The notes beneath the pieces were generated by a model that worked only from the letters and a program-made list of their open reading frames with translations, was not told the DNA's origin and searched no databases. A program made the translations under genes and the position numbers. Positions 47,134 through 58,938 of a stretch of DNA of 64,000 nt are shown piece after piece. The first letter of the stretch is position 1; every line of letters starts with the position of its first letter. The DNA comes from Colias croceus. Its lineage: Eukaryota > Arthropoda > Insecta > Lepidoptera > Pieridae. The stretch covers positions 1,428,501-1,492,500 of the forward strand of contig NC_059548.1 in NCBI RefSeq assembly GCF_905220415.1, written 5' to 3'.

Positions 47134-47767
47134 GCGCTCAATACTTTCGAGATATTGGGAAGGTCACGTCGATTCTTGACACGTTCAAATTTCTTTTGTA
47201 CGTTTCGTTTTCCGAAGACGGATGCTTTGTACCGATGTGGTATCGATAGATCGTTGAAGGAATGACAAATTTGTGTCGCTCGTGTATTCAATTTAGAAAA
47301 TAAATGTATACAGCTGGTCACCAGATTGATAACAAATTTAAAACAATTGTCTCTGTGGGATAAGGGGAAATTTCTCAAGTACAATTATTCAATTGATTTT
47401 GCTTTACGAACAAACAGAAATAAATTACAATCTGGCCCTGATCGATTTTTTTTCACCTTTCTTTGGAGATCAGATCTGGAACACCTTCGTTGTAATATTC
47501 ACACCCACACACACATAAGAGAATGTATTATAATTTCGATTTCCCCTTACGCACTTTTATGAGCACATCAGTAATTACAATAGTGTAGACACAAGAACTA
47601 GTAACTAGTTTATTCAGTTAGTTTCAGTTTACATGCAGTAGAAGCTTATTGTCTGTGCCCATCCGAGCGTCTATTCTCCATAGAAACGTACGTTAAAATC
47701 CAACGTGAACGTAACGCGAGTCTTACTAAGCTGAATTAAGGATAAACTTTGAGTCTTATTGAAAACT

Positions 47768-48000
47768 AGCTTTCCACCCGCAGTTTCGCTCGTGCAGCCA
47801 AAGAAAACCCGCATAGTTCCCGTTCCCTTGGAATTTCTGGGATAAAACCTATCTTATTTCCCGGGGTAAAAAGTAGCCTATGTCCTTTTTGGGTATCAAA
47901 ATATCTCTATACCAAATTTCCTGCAAATTGGTTCAGTAGTTAAGCCGTGATTGAGTAACAGACAGACAGAGTTACTTTTGCATTTATAATATTAGTATGG
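47768..48000 (-). repeat. '...CTAG' short element, inverted, full-length
   Basis: CTAGCTTTCCACCCGCAGT to AGACAGACAGAGTTACTTTT and ATATTAGTATGG. A close sister of 36718-36958. Confidence 0.85.
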
Positions 48001-48519
48001 ATTAAACTCAGACATACTAGCAAGGACTATAAATTTTGTATTTACTTTGATTTTGAGACAAGTAAATCTTACGAAACGATCAGTTAATCCGAGAATTCTA
48101 CAAAATTCTTGTCTAAAATTATATTTATAAAACAAACTCGTTATTTTCTAGCGAAAACAATATTCATGCAAATGTCTGCCAAAACTAATTTATAATAACG
48201 AAAATTAGTCAACGCTGTGACAATGGAAGGCTTTAATTGAGACTCGCTTATCTTTAACGACATCCAAAGACGCTTGCTGTAATTTTGCGAGAGCAAACAC
48301 AATACAAGCTATTTAACCAAAGCAATTATAAGACTATTGAAGGATTCCCTCAATCCTGTAATCTTGGAGAAGTTACTTTTCAGTAAAGATTATGTAGTAA
48401 TTTAAATTAGATGGGTATTATTCATCTATGCTCATAATTAGTTGGGTGGGATTAACTCCTATAAAATAATAAGTATACAATTACATTCCACATACTCTGC
48501 TTTTAACTTTTATTATAAC

Positions 48520-48655
48520 TCTAACTCAGACATTTATTCAATTAGACTAGAACTCTTGAATCGTTATAACAAAGTTTTAACAATTACGGATTCGGAAAGG
48601 TCGTAGTTACGAAAAAAACCAAGCAGAAACTCTGTAGTTACTCTTTTAAAACAAA
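48520..48655 (-). repeat. Dispersed repeat end, ACATTTATTCAATTAGAC family, copy 1
   Basis: It shares AACTCAGACATTTATTCAAT, then GATTCGGAAAG and AACTCTGTAGTTACTCTTTT, with 56890-57050. It is probably a retroelement 3' end. Confidence 0.6.
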
Positions 48656-50211
48656 CCTCGTCTTTTTGGAGTCGGTATATCTATAACAATGCCAATTTTA
48701 AGCTTGCACACCTTATAAACTGTGAATCACAATAAATAATTTTGAATTTGAAAAAAGGCATATATTTACACCATCAACACAAACAAAGCAAACGCTCACA
48801 ACTAGTCCATTTCAAACCAGAGATATAACCATTTTCCCGTCACTCACTAAATGGGTTACCCGTACACAATACGATCGCATCGTAGGGGCCGACAGTTCCC
48901 GGGGAGGCCATTCAAAAATGCCCTCATTTCCATTTAGATACCTTGTCAATAACAGGAGGATACTTCGTTGGGGAACTTTCCAAACTCCCCTGAACATAAT
49001 GGGGTGATTGGTGTAATACTATTATGTAATGATCCATATTTTGAAATAGTTGTAACTTGGAGACATGGTTTAATAGCATTGGTCATATGAACATTAAATT
49101 ACCTATATGGTCAGAGGCCAAATCATGATGAAGATATTCAACCATGGGCCTATTATCAGTACCTTTTCTTGTTTTATTAGTGCGACAATCAATATATTTG
49201 ATTAATAAATAAATAGATAGAGGAGAAGACAACTCAGAAATAGAAAAAGACTTTCCACTTCTATACAGCAAAACTTACACTAGGTCACACTATCGCTCTT
49301 TAACCTATGCATATCTTCCATTCCCTTTGAAACAAAACTAAATAGAGCGCCCACTCGTCTCAATAGAATAAAGCAAGAGGACAGCACGTGCGACATTTTA
49401 TCTGGAAGCAGAATACATTAAATAAATGCACTCAACATCAGGGTACTCGCCAGTATGATACAAAGGCAAACAATAAACAGAGAAGCTTTATCTAGGGTTG
49501 TCAATTGTTATTTTTAATTCCAGGAACTCGATTTATCTAGGGCAATCAATTCACATTGTTAAATAGGGACTATTTTGCATTTTTGTGAGTTGTGACAAAT
49601 ATGGCAACTTTTACGCGTATTCATTTAATTTCCTATGTGTGTACTATTTAAGTAGCGAATACAAATGAATGCAAAGTTGAAACTCAGTAGCAATAGGTAT
49701 ATTTATATAAAATGTGATCTTTCAACGATCAACGACTACTATTTAACTGATTTAACTGCCTTCATTCATTTTTAATCGTAAATTCTTCAAATTGAATCAA
49801 TCGCAATTTACACTAACATTTTTCCTACACTTTCTCCATTAAAATAAAAATCGCCAACCCTAACTCGGGAAATATCTCTGAATCGTGTTCCATCCAGGAT
49901 TAACATTTATACACCGCTCGGTGACAGCGACTGATTCCATTTACACGTGTTCCTCGTAGCTTGCTGCATTTGTTCCCGGGTGCGTCGTAAAACTTTCAAC
50001 TCGACTGTACATGTATAACGTATGAACGTACAGTGTCGCTGCTTGTCTTGATATACATTGAGCGGTGAATATTGCTCAATCTTTAGTTAAGCGTTATTTA
50101 TTCGGTTCAACTTTGTATACAATTTATGTTATCGTTTATGCAATGTTGAATCGTTTTTGTTTCTTTATTGCAATGCTTATTGTTTAAACGATTTATTAAG
50201 ATAGTATATAT

Positions 50212-50302
50212 AGTTTTACGATATTATTTATTTATTTATTATTTATTTTATTTATTATTTATTTATTATTTTATTTATTATTTATTTATTTATTGTCTTT
50301 AA
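50212..50302. repeat. (TTTATTTATTA)n simple repeat
   Basis: About 90 bp of interleaved TTTA and TTATTTA units. Confidence 0.85.
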
Positions 50303-51119
50303 CGTGGATTTATTTTTTGATTATTTGAGTACTTGCTATATTTTTGGAACTAAACCATTTCTGTTGATAATTTTATAATATACACATGTACATGGGTACG
50401 TATCTTATCTAAAGTTCACATACTACAAACTTGACATTTAAAACACCAGCTGTATCTTTGCCCTGTCTGTGTTTTTTACGATCTATTTGGTATACATAGA
50501 TCGATACAACAGAAGAACCCCACGATTTAACAACTTCAAAAATGTTACCAAAAATTTCTTCCATAATTACTAGAAGAGAAATAATCGCCGGGTATTAGTT
50601 GGACTTTTTCACTCAATATCAGAACTTTCTCGAAGGACAAAGTTTTTCAGCCGAAATCACTCTTTGAACTTCGATTTGAATGTCAAAGTTTAATAAATTG
50701 TTGGAGGAATCTGTCTATAGCAGATTTTACGAGTTGGTATATAAAGAGACTATTGAACTATTCATTTATAGTTCTAAAGTAGAATATTAAAAAGAAATAG
50801 TATTTTATAAGTCTTACCGCCACCTGCGTTCAAATTGATTGTCTTTGTTGGAGCTATTCTTTTGTATCTTTAGTAATATTATAAAACCAGAAGTATATCT
50901 ATTTGTTTGTATGTCGTCTACATTTAACGTCTGCATCAGTTTTAAATAACTGTTTTGAACAATTTTAAGTATTGTATTTACTTACGTAGAGTTAAATGAG
51001 ACTAACATCCTGTAAATGATCCAACATATCCAACAAGTAAATATGTTCATATATAGTTTCCAGATATTCCAAATTATATTTAGTAGTTCTCTATAATCAT
51101 GGAAAATAAGAACTAATCT

Positions 51120-51304
51120 ATACTAAAATATATAAAGCTGAAGAGTTTGTTTGTTTGAACGCGCAAATCTCAAGAACTACTAATCCGATTTGAAAAATTA
51201 TTTCGGTGTTGGATAGCCCATTTATCGAGGAAGGCTATAGGTTATCATCACGCTAAGACCAACAGCAGTGGAGCACTGCGGGTAAAACCGTAGGGCACAG
51301 CTAG
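51120..51304 (+). repeat. 'CCCATTTATCGAGG' short element, complete
   Basis: CTATACTAAAATATATAAAG, TTGTTTGTTTGAACGCGC, GGATAGCCCATTTATCGAGG, CACGCTAAGACCAACAGCAG, ending GGGCACAGCTAGTA. Confidence 0.82.
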
Positions 51305-51700
51305 TACTAAATATCACATGCTTAGCAATTCCCTATATATCTACAGATCAAACATTTACCAATTTATCCATTCCAGTCGCTTCCATTTATTGGCTATTTA
51401 TCTATTCACTGTACAAATGAAAATTGAGCGGTATTACGAGACGTTAATAATTAATCGCATTTCAATCTGAAACGGGATAAATTATTTACAGATTCTCGCT
51501 TCATTCTTTAGATTCTGTTCCTCGATTTTTATTAGAGAAATAAAGAAAATTCAACGAAAAAATCCGTCAAATGTAGTCTCATTATATTGCTGCTATTTTC
51601 TCATTTATTTGTTACAAAAAAAAACATAATTTGAAGCTCTCGTAATAGCCAGCGAGTAATAACAAAAAAAAATGTATAAAATACTTACATATATATAATA

Positions 51701-52582
51701 TATATGTCGTGGTCATATCGTAGATTTGATCATTTCATGATATGAGTGGCCATTTCACGAAATGGTCGCATATCGTGAAATGGCCAATTTAGTTTGGCCA
51801 CATCATGATGTGGTTTGGGCAAATCAATGATAAGAAATCGTTTCACGATATGGCCAATTAACGCACGGTTTTTTCATGAAATGACCAAAATTATTTGATC
51901 ATATCGTAAAATAGTTACATTAATCGTTGGTAGAGGCGCTGCAAGCTCTGTGTTTATGTGATAAGATGGCGGCCGCTGGCGAAAATTAAATTATTCGCAG
52001 TTAAAAACTTCATAATTCGTTTAATAACAATATTATGAAGAAAGTTATAGCAAAGAATTTACGACGAAGAGGTACGAGTACTATGGAAAATGTGGATATC
52101 TTATATGTATTTAAGAAAAAATGCGACTTAAATAAAATAATTTAAGAAACTACTACTATATTATTATAATTGTTTGTTTTTTAAAAAGCGATCCGCTTCT
52201 GGCACTCGCCGGCCGCTGCCGCGGCACGCTCGCTTTGCTCGCTCGGCTCGTGCGTTGTTTATCAAAGTGTAACCTAACCTAACCTAATTGTTTTCTATTG
52301 CAAAAACGATTCGCTTCTGGCATTCGCCGGCCGCTGCCGCGGCACTAACTTTAATGACATTAAACAAGTTTTTAGAATATAGTTATTCTGAAATTTTTTA
52401 ATATTTTATGGACTCTTTATATTTTATACGATCTGGCCAAATGTGGATGACCAAATCGTGAAACGTTGACGATTTAACGATCTGATCAAACTATGTTGGC
52501 CATTTCACGATATGCGACCATTTCGTGAAATGGCCACTCATATCATGAAATGATCAAATCTACGATATGACCACGACATATA
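51701..52582. mobile_element. 882-bp element with perfect 87-bp terminal inverted repeats
   Basis: The first 87 bp, from TATATGTCGTGGTCATATCG to CGTGAAATGGCCAA, are exactly repeated in reverse at the right end. The arms and the next 130 bp are dense in short palindromic words built on TTTCATGATAT and TTTCACGAAATGGCCA. The GC-rich centre carries two direct copies (52186 and 52305) of CGCTTCTGGCA(C/T)TCGCCG followed by GCCGCTGCCGCGGCAC. Between them is AACCTAACCTAACCTAA at 52271-52287. There is no long ORF. Perfect arms mean a recent insertion or an active family. Confidence 0.85.
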
Positions 52583-53031
52583 CATACATTATAATATATT
52601 ATTATTATAAACCTATTTTCCGTGTAATTTAGACAGTGTAAAATTTATACAATGAAAAGGTAATTTAAAAACTTATTCATTACGAAACCAATTAAAGAGC
52701 TTCGTAGCACTACGCTACGAAAAACTAGACAATGCATAAAGTCCATACTTTCACTTTTCTAAACATCTATTCACAAATAAACCTAATCAAAATAATAAAC
52801 TAACACACACCCACATATTCAACCATACATACAAAAAAAAACCTACAAGTACCACCCACAAATCTTTCACTTGACGTATATTAATATCCACAGCATTCAA
52901 TAGAGGGCTGCGGAGGTCAGGGTCGCGCTTCTATCTGCCGCCTCGGGTAGAGGATTATATGCTTTTTGGTACCTGATAATATATATTAGCTTGAAAGGAG
53001 GTGTTATATTTTGTTTTAATTTGATATTTAA

Positions 53032-53312
53032 CGCCGTTAGTACACCGACGCATTCGCGTGCGGCAGCGTAACAACGAAAAATCTGTCAGTAGTATGGCAG
53101 GTTTTCGCATATGATATGTCTCACTCTAGCACATAGATAGATGAAATAGTTGCGTCCTTGTCAGTATTGTTTCGCAAGGAACTGCGAAATGGCCATTACA
53201 CAGACGCATTGCGAAAACATTGCTGTTTACTAACGTTCCGCAGATATTTCGCTACGCAGTAGTTTCGCAGAGATTCGCTGCCGCACGCGAATGCGTCGGT
53301 GTACTAACGGCG
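53032..53312. mobile_element. MITE with perfect 37-bp TIRs and TAA target duplication
   Basis: CGCCGTTAGTACACCGACGC plus ATTCGCGTGCGGCAGCG is exactly inverted at 53276-53312. Both outer flanks are TAA (53029-53031 and 53313-53315), as expected for PIF/Harbinger. It is 281 bp and non-coding. Confidence 0.88.
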
Positions 53313-54334
53313 TAAGGCATTCAAATGCTTTCTCTTTTTTTTTAATTTCTCAAGTAGCTTGATAGATTTTAGTTTGATATTTTACAACGTTCAAATGCAT
53401 ATGTTCTTTAAACATTTCTATGAATGTGTGTTAGTTTATGTTTGCCTTTGTAGTGTGTGAAAAGTGTATCAAATTTTTAAGTATGTAGTAATATAATTTG
53501 GCCGTTTAATAGTATTTTGCTATTAATTTGGTACTGTTTTAATTTGCGAATTTGTGCATGAAAACTTTTGTCATTTTATTTATTGGTGTGTGCATATGTC
53601 TTTGTGTCTGTGGATTATACATATTTTATTTAACCTCAAAACTAATAACTGTTAGCGTGGTATGATAAACAAAATATCCACTGGCACATTTATTAAATTA
53701 GTAAGGGAAGTAGGATATCTTTCACTTTACATTTCATATCGTAAATGTGTAAGAAACCGCCTGTAATAAATTTTCACACATGAACCCCTTCAGATATTTA
53801 CATATATTTATATGTAAATATCTTGTATCTCTATTCATTTTAAATAACAATTCATTCTAAAATGAATTCTTATACATATAAAATAATTCTTAAAGTGAAA
53901 CATAAGCTACACTTTAAGTAAGAAAGCTTAATACATAATAAAGAGGCCAAAAGCCAAGTAGATCCTCTCAAGCGGAGGTCACAAAAGATCAACTTCAAGC
54001 TTTGTATAGAAGTATATAAAGTATCATCTCGATTGAAAGCTACAGGTTTCATATACGCTATTCTATATTCATATAGATCAGAAGAGAAGAGGGACGTTTT
54101 ATTAAAAAAATAAGAAAATCTCAGGGATGGCCCGGAATTTTTTTTTCAAGGTGATTAAATAATTATTATTATTAGGAACTTTTTATAAACAACTATATAA
54201 AGAACAGTTAAGCTTATTTTTTTATCTGAAAAGAAGTAAAGGCTTCACATCAAATCAAATACAATTTTGTACACCTATACTTCATAATTCATATCATACA
54301 AAAACAACGACGAAATTTTCTTAACATCACATTT

Positions 54335-54422
54335 GACATTCAATTAATTATTTGTACAGCATTTAATTAATTGGTCACCAATTAATGATAAATTAATTAA
54401 TACGACAATTAATTAATGACCA
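54335..54422. repeat. Cluster of AATTAATT words
   Basis: At least six copies of (A/T)TTAATTAATT-type sequence in under 90 bp, partly as mirrored pairs around TTGGTCACCAATTAATGA. It may be simple sequence or a homeodomain-site cluster. Confidence 0.5.
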
Positions 54423-55349
54423 AAATATGTATGACAATAGCAAACTGACACACATCTCAGTTATTTAAAAGCCGACCCACATCGCTGGGTCGATTTGCGC
54501 GCGCAACAGGTGAGGCTAGTATAGGGCTGCGAGTGGATAGTTATTTATATATTTATTTGGCGGTGGTGAGTCTGCATAAATAAATAGATGGGAAATGAGA
54601 TGATATCCTATGCCTACCTACACCTTGTGTCTAGTAACTCTCTTAAAATATTTCACGCGAACGATGAAAACAATCAGGGAATACGCACAATATTTTGAAG
54701 TAGTACGAATAAATAATTACTTTAATAACAACACCACCGCCTTCTGTAATGTGTAGGAAGGTACTTACAACAGATAGAGCATAGCCCTTTGCTCAAACCA
54801 TACATATTATACATTAAAAGATAAATTTAGAAATACAATTATATATAATCGTAAATACATACTAGTAAACAACTAAAATATCGATCAATGAAAACCAAAA
54901 GAATCTAGACAAGTATAAACATAAATTTACATAAGTAACTTTTCAGTGGCAGCCCTAGCGAATCCGGTCGAGCCTCATGTCTAATTGATACGATCCTAAT
55001 GTACGAAATGGGTCAGTGCATTGATGGACCGCCATTTTCATCTGCAGCGCTTGCAAAGCTTTATAACTAATCAAAACCTAGATTCAGGTTTGTCGGCGAA
55101 TGAAAAATGTTTTTATACTTTAAACAATAAGTATAATAATTGTTATATAAAAATTTTATATTATTGTCTATCGAACAGAAAATTTATGCGGTAATAATTG
55201 TTGAAACTTATTAACGAAAAATGTTTGACTTTTCCTAATTTCTATATATTAACATATAACTGATATGAAATTAGTTTATAAATATCTTTATGATTTGCGA
55301 AATACTATCCTTTTGAGGTATTAGGTAAAATTAATCAGTTCAAAAAATG

Positions 55350-55625
55350 TTCATCATTATCATCATCAGCCCATATATTATACTAGCTTCCGCCCACGAC
55401 TTTGTACGTGCATCCCCGTTTTTCCCCGTCCCCGCAAGAATTTCGTGAAATCCTTTCTTAGCGGATGCCTACGTCCTAACATCTACCTGCATGCCAAATT
55501 TCAGCCCGATACGTCCAGTGGTTTGGGCTGTGCGTTGATAGATCACTATATCAGTCACCTTTGAGTTTTATATATATAGATTCCCACTGCAGGGACACGA
55601 CCCTCTTGTGAGGGTTAAATATTAC
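55350..55625. mobile_element. Repeat end split by a 'CTAGCTTCC' short element
   Basis: ATCATCATCAGCCCATATAT at 55361-55380 and TCCCACTGCAGGGACACGAC at 55582-55601 are adjacent parts of a common lepidopteran retroelement end. Inserted between them at 55383-55581 is a short element from CTAGCTTCCGCCCACGAC to TTTTATATATATAGATT. The same element recurs at 58328-58526. Confidence 0.7.
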
Positions 55626-55995
55626 ATAACATGTTATAAATTAATATTTCACATTTGTTGTTTTGTAATTGTATCTATTTTATTCAATAGAACTACTACC
55701 AACAATACAAAACAACACCAATTCTAATTTACCAGAATAAAGACGAAACTCAAACGTAATTTCCATGGAAACTCCAACTGAAACCGCTGTGAAAATGGAA
55801 AAAGGCACCACTTGTTTAACACAATTAGCTTCAGGCAGCGGCCAGCTATTGAATTGTATTATTCAGCTTATTCTTACGAAACTGCATTTCACTGTTGTTT
55901 TAAGTGAATAAAAACATTTGTCCCTAGTTCCAAGTGGATAAAGTAGTATAAATCTATAGGAATTAGAAATATCTATTGCAATATCTATCTATTTG

Positions 55996-56135
55996 CAAGT
56001 AGCCTATGTCCTTCTCGGGTATCAAAATATCTCCATACCAAATTTCATGAAAATTGGTTCAGTAGTTTGGGCGTGATTGAGTAACAGACAGACAGACAGA
56101 GTTACTTTCGCATTTATAATATTAGTATGGATATA
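55996..56135 (-). repeat. '...CTAG' short element, truncated inverted copy
   Basis: AGTAGCCTATGTCCTTCTCG through GGTTCAGTAGTTTGGGCGTG to ACAGACAGACAGACAGAG and ATATTAGTATGG. The CTAG end is missing. Confidence 0.75.
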
Positions 56136-56884
56136 TACAACGTACATAGATGACAGACTTCATAGACATGGTTTATTAATTATTTTATGTAAAAAGCAAT
56201 GCGAGATATAAGACATAAATTTGCAAGCGCGCTTAAAATTGTGTTTAAAATATCGTATAATTATTATAATTGACCACTATTAAAATGAAACCAAACCTTT
56301 TAATATTATTAGTAACAGCGTAATTTCATTTTGTTTGTGTATTTCAATGAATTTTAGTATCCATATTTTGGTATAATCCAGCTTATTAACATAATTCTCG
56401 ACCTGAGACGCATTAGGTCTGATGTGGAATTTTACAAGTTTAGAGGAGAGCCAAAAGAAAAATATTGACACAATCGTGTCAAAACTTTTGTTTATTATCG
56501 AATAGGCTAACAGAAATAGTATAATATTTTAGATAAGTCATCTACCTTTGTATCAGTATAGTAATAAAACCAATCACAGTAATATAAAAATATTTTATTT
56601 TTCAAAAACATTTTTTCAGTGACATCCAACCTTATGCTTGTACATAGTTATTAAACGACGAATGCTTTTAATTATATTTACTGATACAACTTTATGTCTG
56701 CAATTTTTTAGTAAATTCTATTCGTATTTTAAGCTCTAATAAAAGATGTAACGTTATGATTGGCTAAAAATAGAAATTTAGTTACGTCCGATCTTATCAT
56801 GTACCTATTTATGTGGCATTTAAATGAATTTATTATTAAGTACATAAGGTCGTAATTAACAAAATAAAATAAAAAAACTTAAAC

Positions 56885-57055
56885 ATTCAACTTTCAAACT
56901 CAAACTCAAACATTTATTTATTCAATTAGACTTTTTCGAGAAGCACTTTTGAAACGTCAATACATATTTTTAACATTTACCACCGATTCGGAAAGCAGTA
57001 TCTATGGAGAAGAATCGGCAAGATACTCCATAGTTGCTCTTTCAAATCATTTCAG
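56885..57055 (-). repeat. Dispersed repeat end, ACATTTATTTATTCAATTAGAC family, copy 2
   Basis: CTCAAACATTTATTTATTCA, then TACCACCGATTCGGAAAGCA, then GAGAAGAATCGGCAAGATAC. This block is very common in lepidopteran genomes and is probably the 3' end of an RTE-like LINE. It lies just downstream of the nested gene. Confidence 0.7.
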
Positions 57056-57314
57056 TATTACAATTTAATTTTACAAAATATGTAAGTAACTAACACTGTA
57101 TATTATCATAATATGCCAAAGAACTGTCCTGTGGTTTTTACGCGACAACCCTCCATGGGTTTTTATCTTCCATATATTCCTTAATGCTGTAATAGGCTCT
57201 CTGAACTAATACGTTTTTTTACATAATTTTTAAATTTAGCACTACTAAACTCTTTAATACTACAACTTTTTCAAACTTGTTATTCAAACTAAAAAAGAAT
57301 GAAAACAAACAAAT

Positions 57315-58075
57315 TTAATCCACTTCAGGAAAATCTGCCTGACTCTCAGAATGTTTTAATTTTTTATAATAGGTGTGGAATTCCTGTGGAATCCACTGTA
57401 AAAGACTCATGAAATCATTGTATTTCGCCGTTGATATGGGCTTTTCAGTTTGACTTACACTAGGTAAATATTCAGGGAACTGAATTCGCTTAGAAGCATT
57501 TCGGATGAAAGATATTTCGGTAAAATCTTCTTCAAATGTATTCTTATAAAATAACTTTCCGGGCTGGTCTTGTTTAACCTGAAGCCAAACACATTCTGAA
57601 ATTTTAAAATCTTTACCATCTTTATTCTTCTTTTGCGCGCGTTTTGTCTTCTCGTGACAATAACTTGGCCCTGCAATTGGATTCTCGTACATATTTCGTA
57701 TGTCGTCCTCTGATAAAACAAAACAATTTAATTATAATTTATACCGATTTACTTCTTAAACAAGTAGAAATGTATGAAATTAACTTACCGGGCACTAAAG
57801 CACCTGTATCGCTAGCTTTAGCTTCATTACTACGGGAATTAATAAAATTTCGAAGATTGACTAGTTTGCGTCGTTTATTGAGTAATTGGGTGAACATAAC
57901 ATCCTGCAAAAAAAAACGTATATAAGTAACCTAAATTCACAAAATAACTTACTATTTAAATGAGTACTTACTATAACCGATAAAATATCAATAATGCACA
58001 CCAAAGGACTTGACGATATAAAATCTGTAGATACCTATTTATAGGTTTTGTACTCACCTGATCTTCGCCATCCAT
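57315..58075 (-). CDS. Unrecognised three-exon gene nested in the PKC intron
   Basis: The exons are 58075-58058 (ATG at 58073-58075, six codons), 57903-57789 and 57709-57315 (TAA stop), giving 175 residues. All splice sites are standard: donors GTGAGT and GTAAGT, acceptors TTGCAG and ATCAG. The phases (0, then 1) fit. The peptide starts MDGEDQDVMFTQLL, followed by the basic stretch NKRRKLVNFRNFIN. Then come NMYENPIAGPSY, a K-rich run (KTKRAQKKNKDGKDFKI), and the C-terminal block ISTAKYNDFMSLLQWIPQEF followed by HTYYKKL. I do not recognise a named domain. The final block reads like the short helical C-terminus found in some insect proteins of transposon origin, but that is only an impression. 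There is no signal peptide or membrane segment. It shares the strand of PKC. Intact splicing and frame suggest a working gene. Confidence 0.6.
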
Positions 58076-58198
58076 TGCTTAGTACTTAAAAATCCTTGAA
58101 TAGTCACCACTAATTAACCCACAAGCAATTAAATAATTAATCAGAATTAATAATTCGGCACAATATTAACAACTCGCGCGCGAGTAACAAGACTTATT

Positions 58199-58311
58199 GT
58201 CTAAGATCCGAATATAAGTCGAAATGCAACGGCGTGATAATAGAATGAGACCAATTTTATAATAAATTTAGTGTATTAAAAATGGGTTGACTGGGAAAAT
58301 CCTGGACAGGA
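58199..58311 (+). repeat. Inverted duplication, arm A (next to the nested gene's start)
   Basis: From GTCTAAGATCCGAATATAAG to GGGAAAATCCTGGACAGGA. It is identical to the reverse complement of 58815-58938 except that arm B carries an extra 11 bp (TATTAAAAATG duplicated). Confidence 0.9.
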
Positions 58312-58327
58312 TATTTTTTATTAATTA

Positions 58328-58526
58328 CTAGCTTCCACCCACGACTTTGTACGTGCATCCCCGTTTTTCCCCGTTCCCGCAAGAATTTCAGGAAAACCTT
58401 TCTTAGCGGATGCCTAAGTCCTAACATCTACCTGCATGCCAAATTTCAGCCCGATACGTCCAGTGGTTTGGGCTGTGCGCTGATAGATCACTATGACAGT
58501 CACCTTTGAGTTTTATATATATAGAT
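58328..58526 (+). repeat. 'CTAGCTTCC' short element, second copy
   Basis: Close match to 55383-55581, from CTAGCTTCCACCCACGACT to TATATATAGATT. It lies inside the spacer of the inverted duplication. Confidence 0.82.
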
Positions 58527-58814
58527 TAAAAAATCTTTTATTTTCATTTTTTATTAATTGCAGTTTCGAGATAATAAAACAATTTTGTAATAAAACAGCG
58601 CTGACATATTTTTTTTTTCATCATCCTATCAAGTGAAAGTAACTGGTACCTGTTTATACCTGCCAACCTAGCCGTTTGTCCCGGTAAATATTAGAAAACG
58701 ATTATGACTGCACATTCTGTAGGTTTCATACTTTAAGTCTATTATATATTTTTTTTATTATGTTGATACTGCAATTAATTAAAATTTTTTTTTTTTTTAA
58801 ATTCATTAAAAATG

Positions 58815-58938
58815 TCCTGTCCAGGATTTTCCCAGTCAACCCATTTTTAATACATTTTTAATACACTAAATTTATTATAAAATTGGTCTCATTCTATTAT
58901 CACGCCGTTGCATTTCGACTTATATTCGGATCTTAGAC
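58815..58938 (-). repeat. Inverted duplication, arm B
   Basis: TCCTGTCCAGGATTTTCCCA to GTTGCATTTCGACTTATATT and CGGATCTTAGAC. It mirrors arm A across a spacer of about 500 bp that holds the CTAGCTTCC element. Confidence 0.9.

Larger units (their letters stand above)
39145..57314 (-). other. Large PKC intron, left part
   Basis: No exon-like block encoding the missing C1A start or pseudosubstrate is visible, on either splice grammar or GC content. The stretch is AT-rich, with scattered MITEs and short elements listed separately. Open frames here are not supported as genes. Confidence 0.55.

Noticed and set aside
47070..47384. 104-codon minus-strand frame
   Set aside because: It overlaps the right TIR of the MITE at 46946-47133 and has no protein-like features.
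52271..52287. True telomeric array
   Set aside because: It is only three AACCT units, embedded in a transposon-like element.
54476..54521. Exon ending at GCGCAACAG followed by GTGAGG
   Set aside because: A lone good donor without an acceptor or protein-like frame. The preceding GACCCA...TGGGTC is just a small hairpin.
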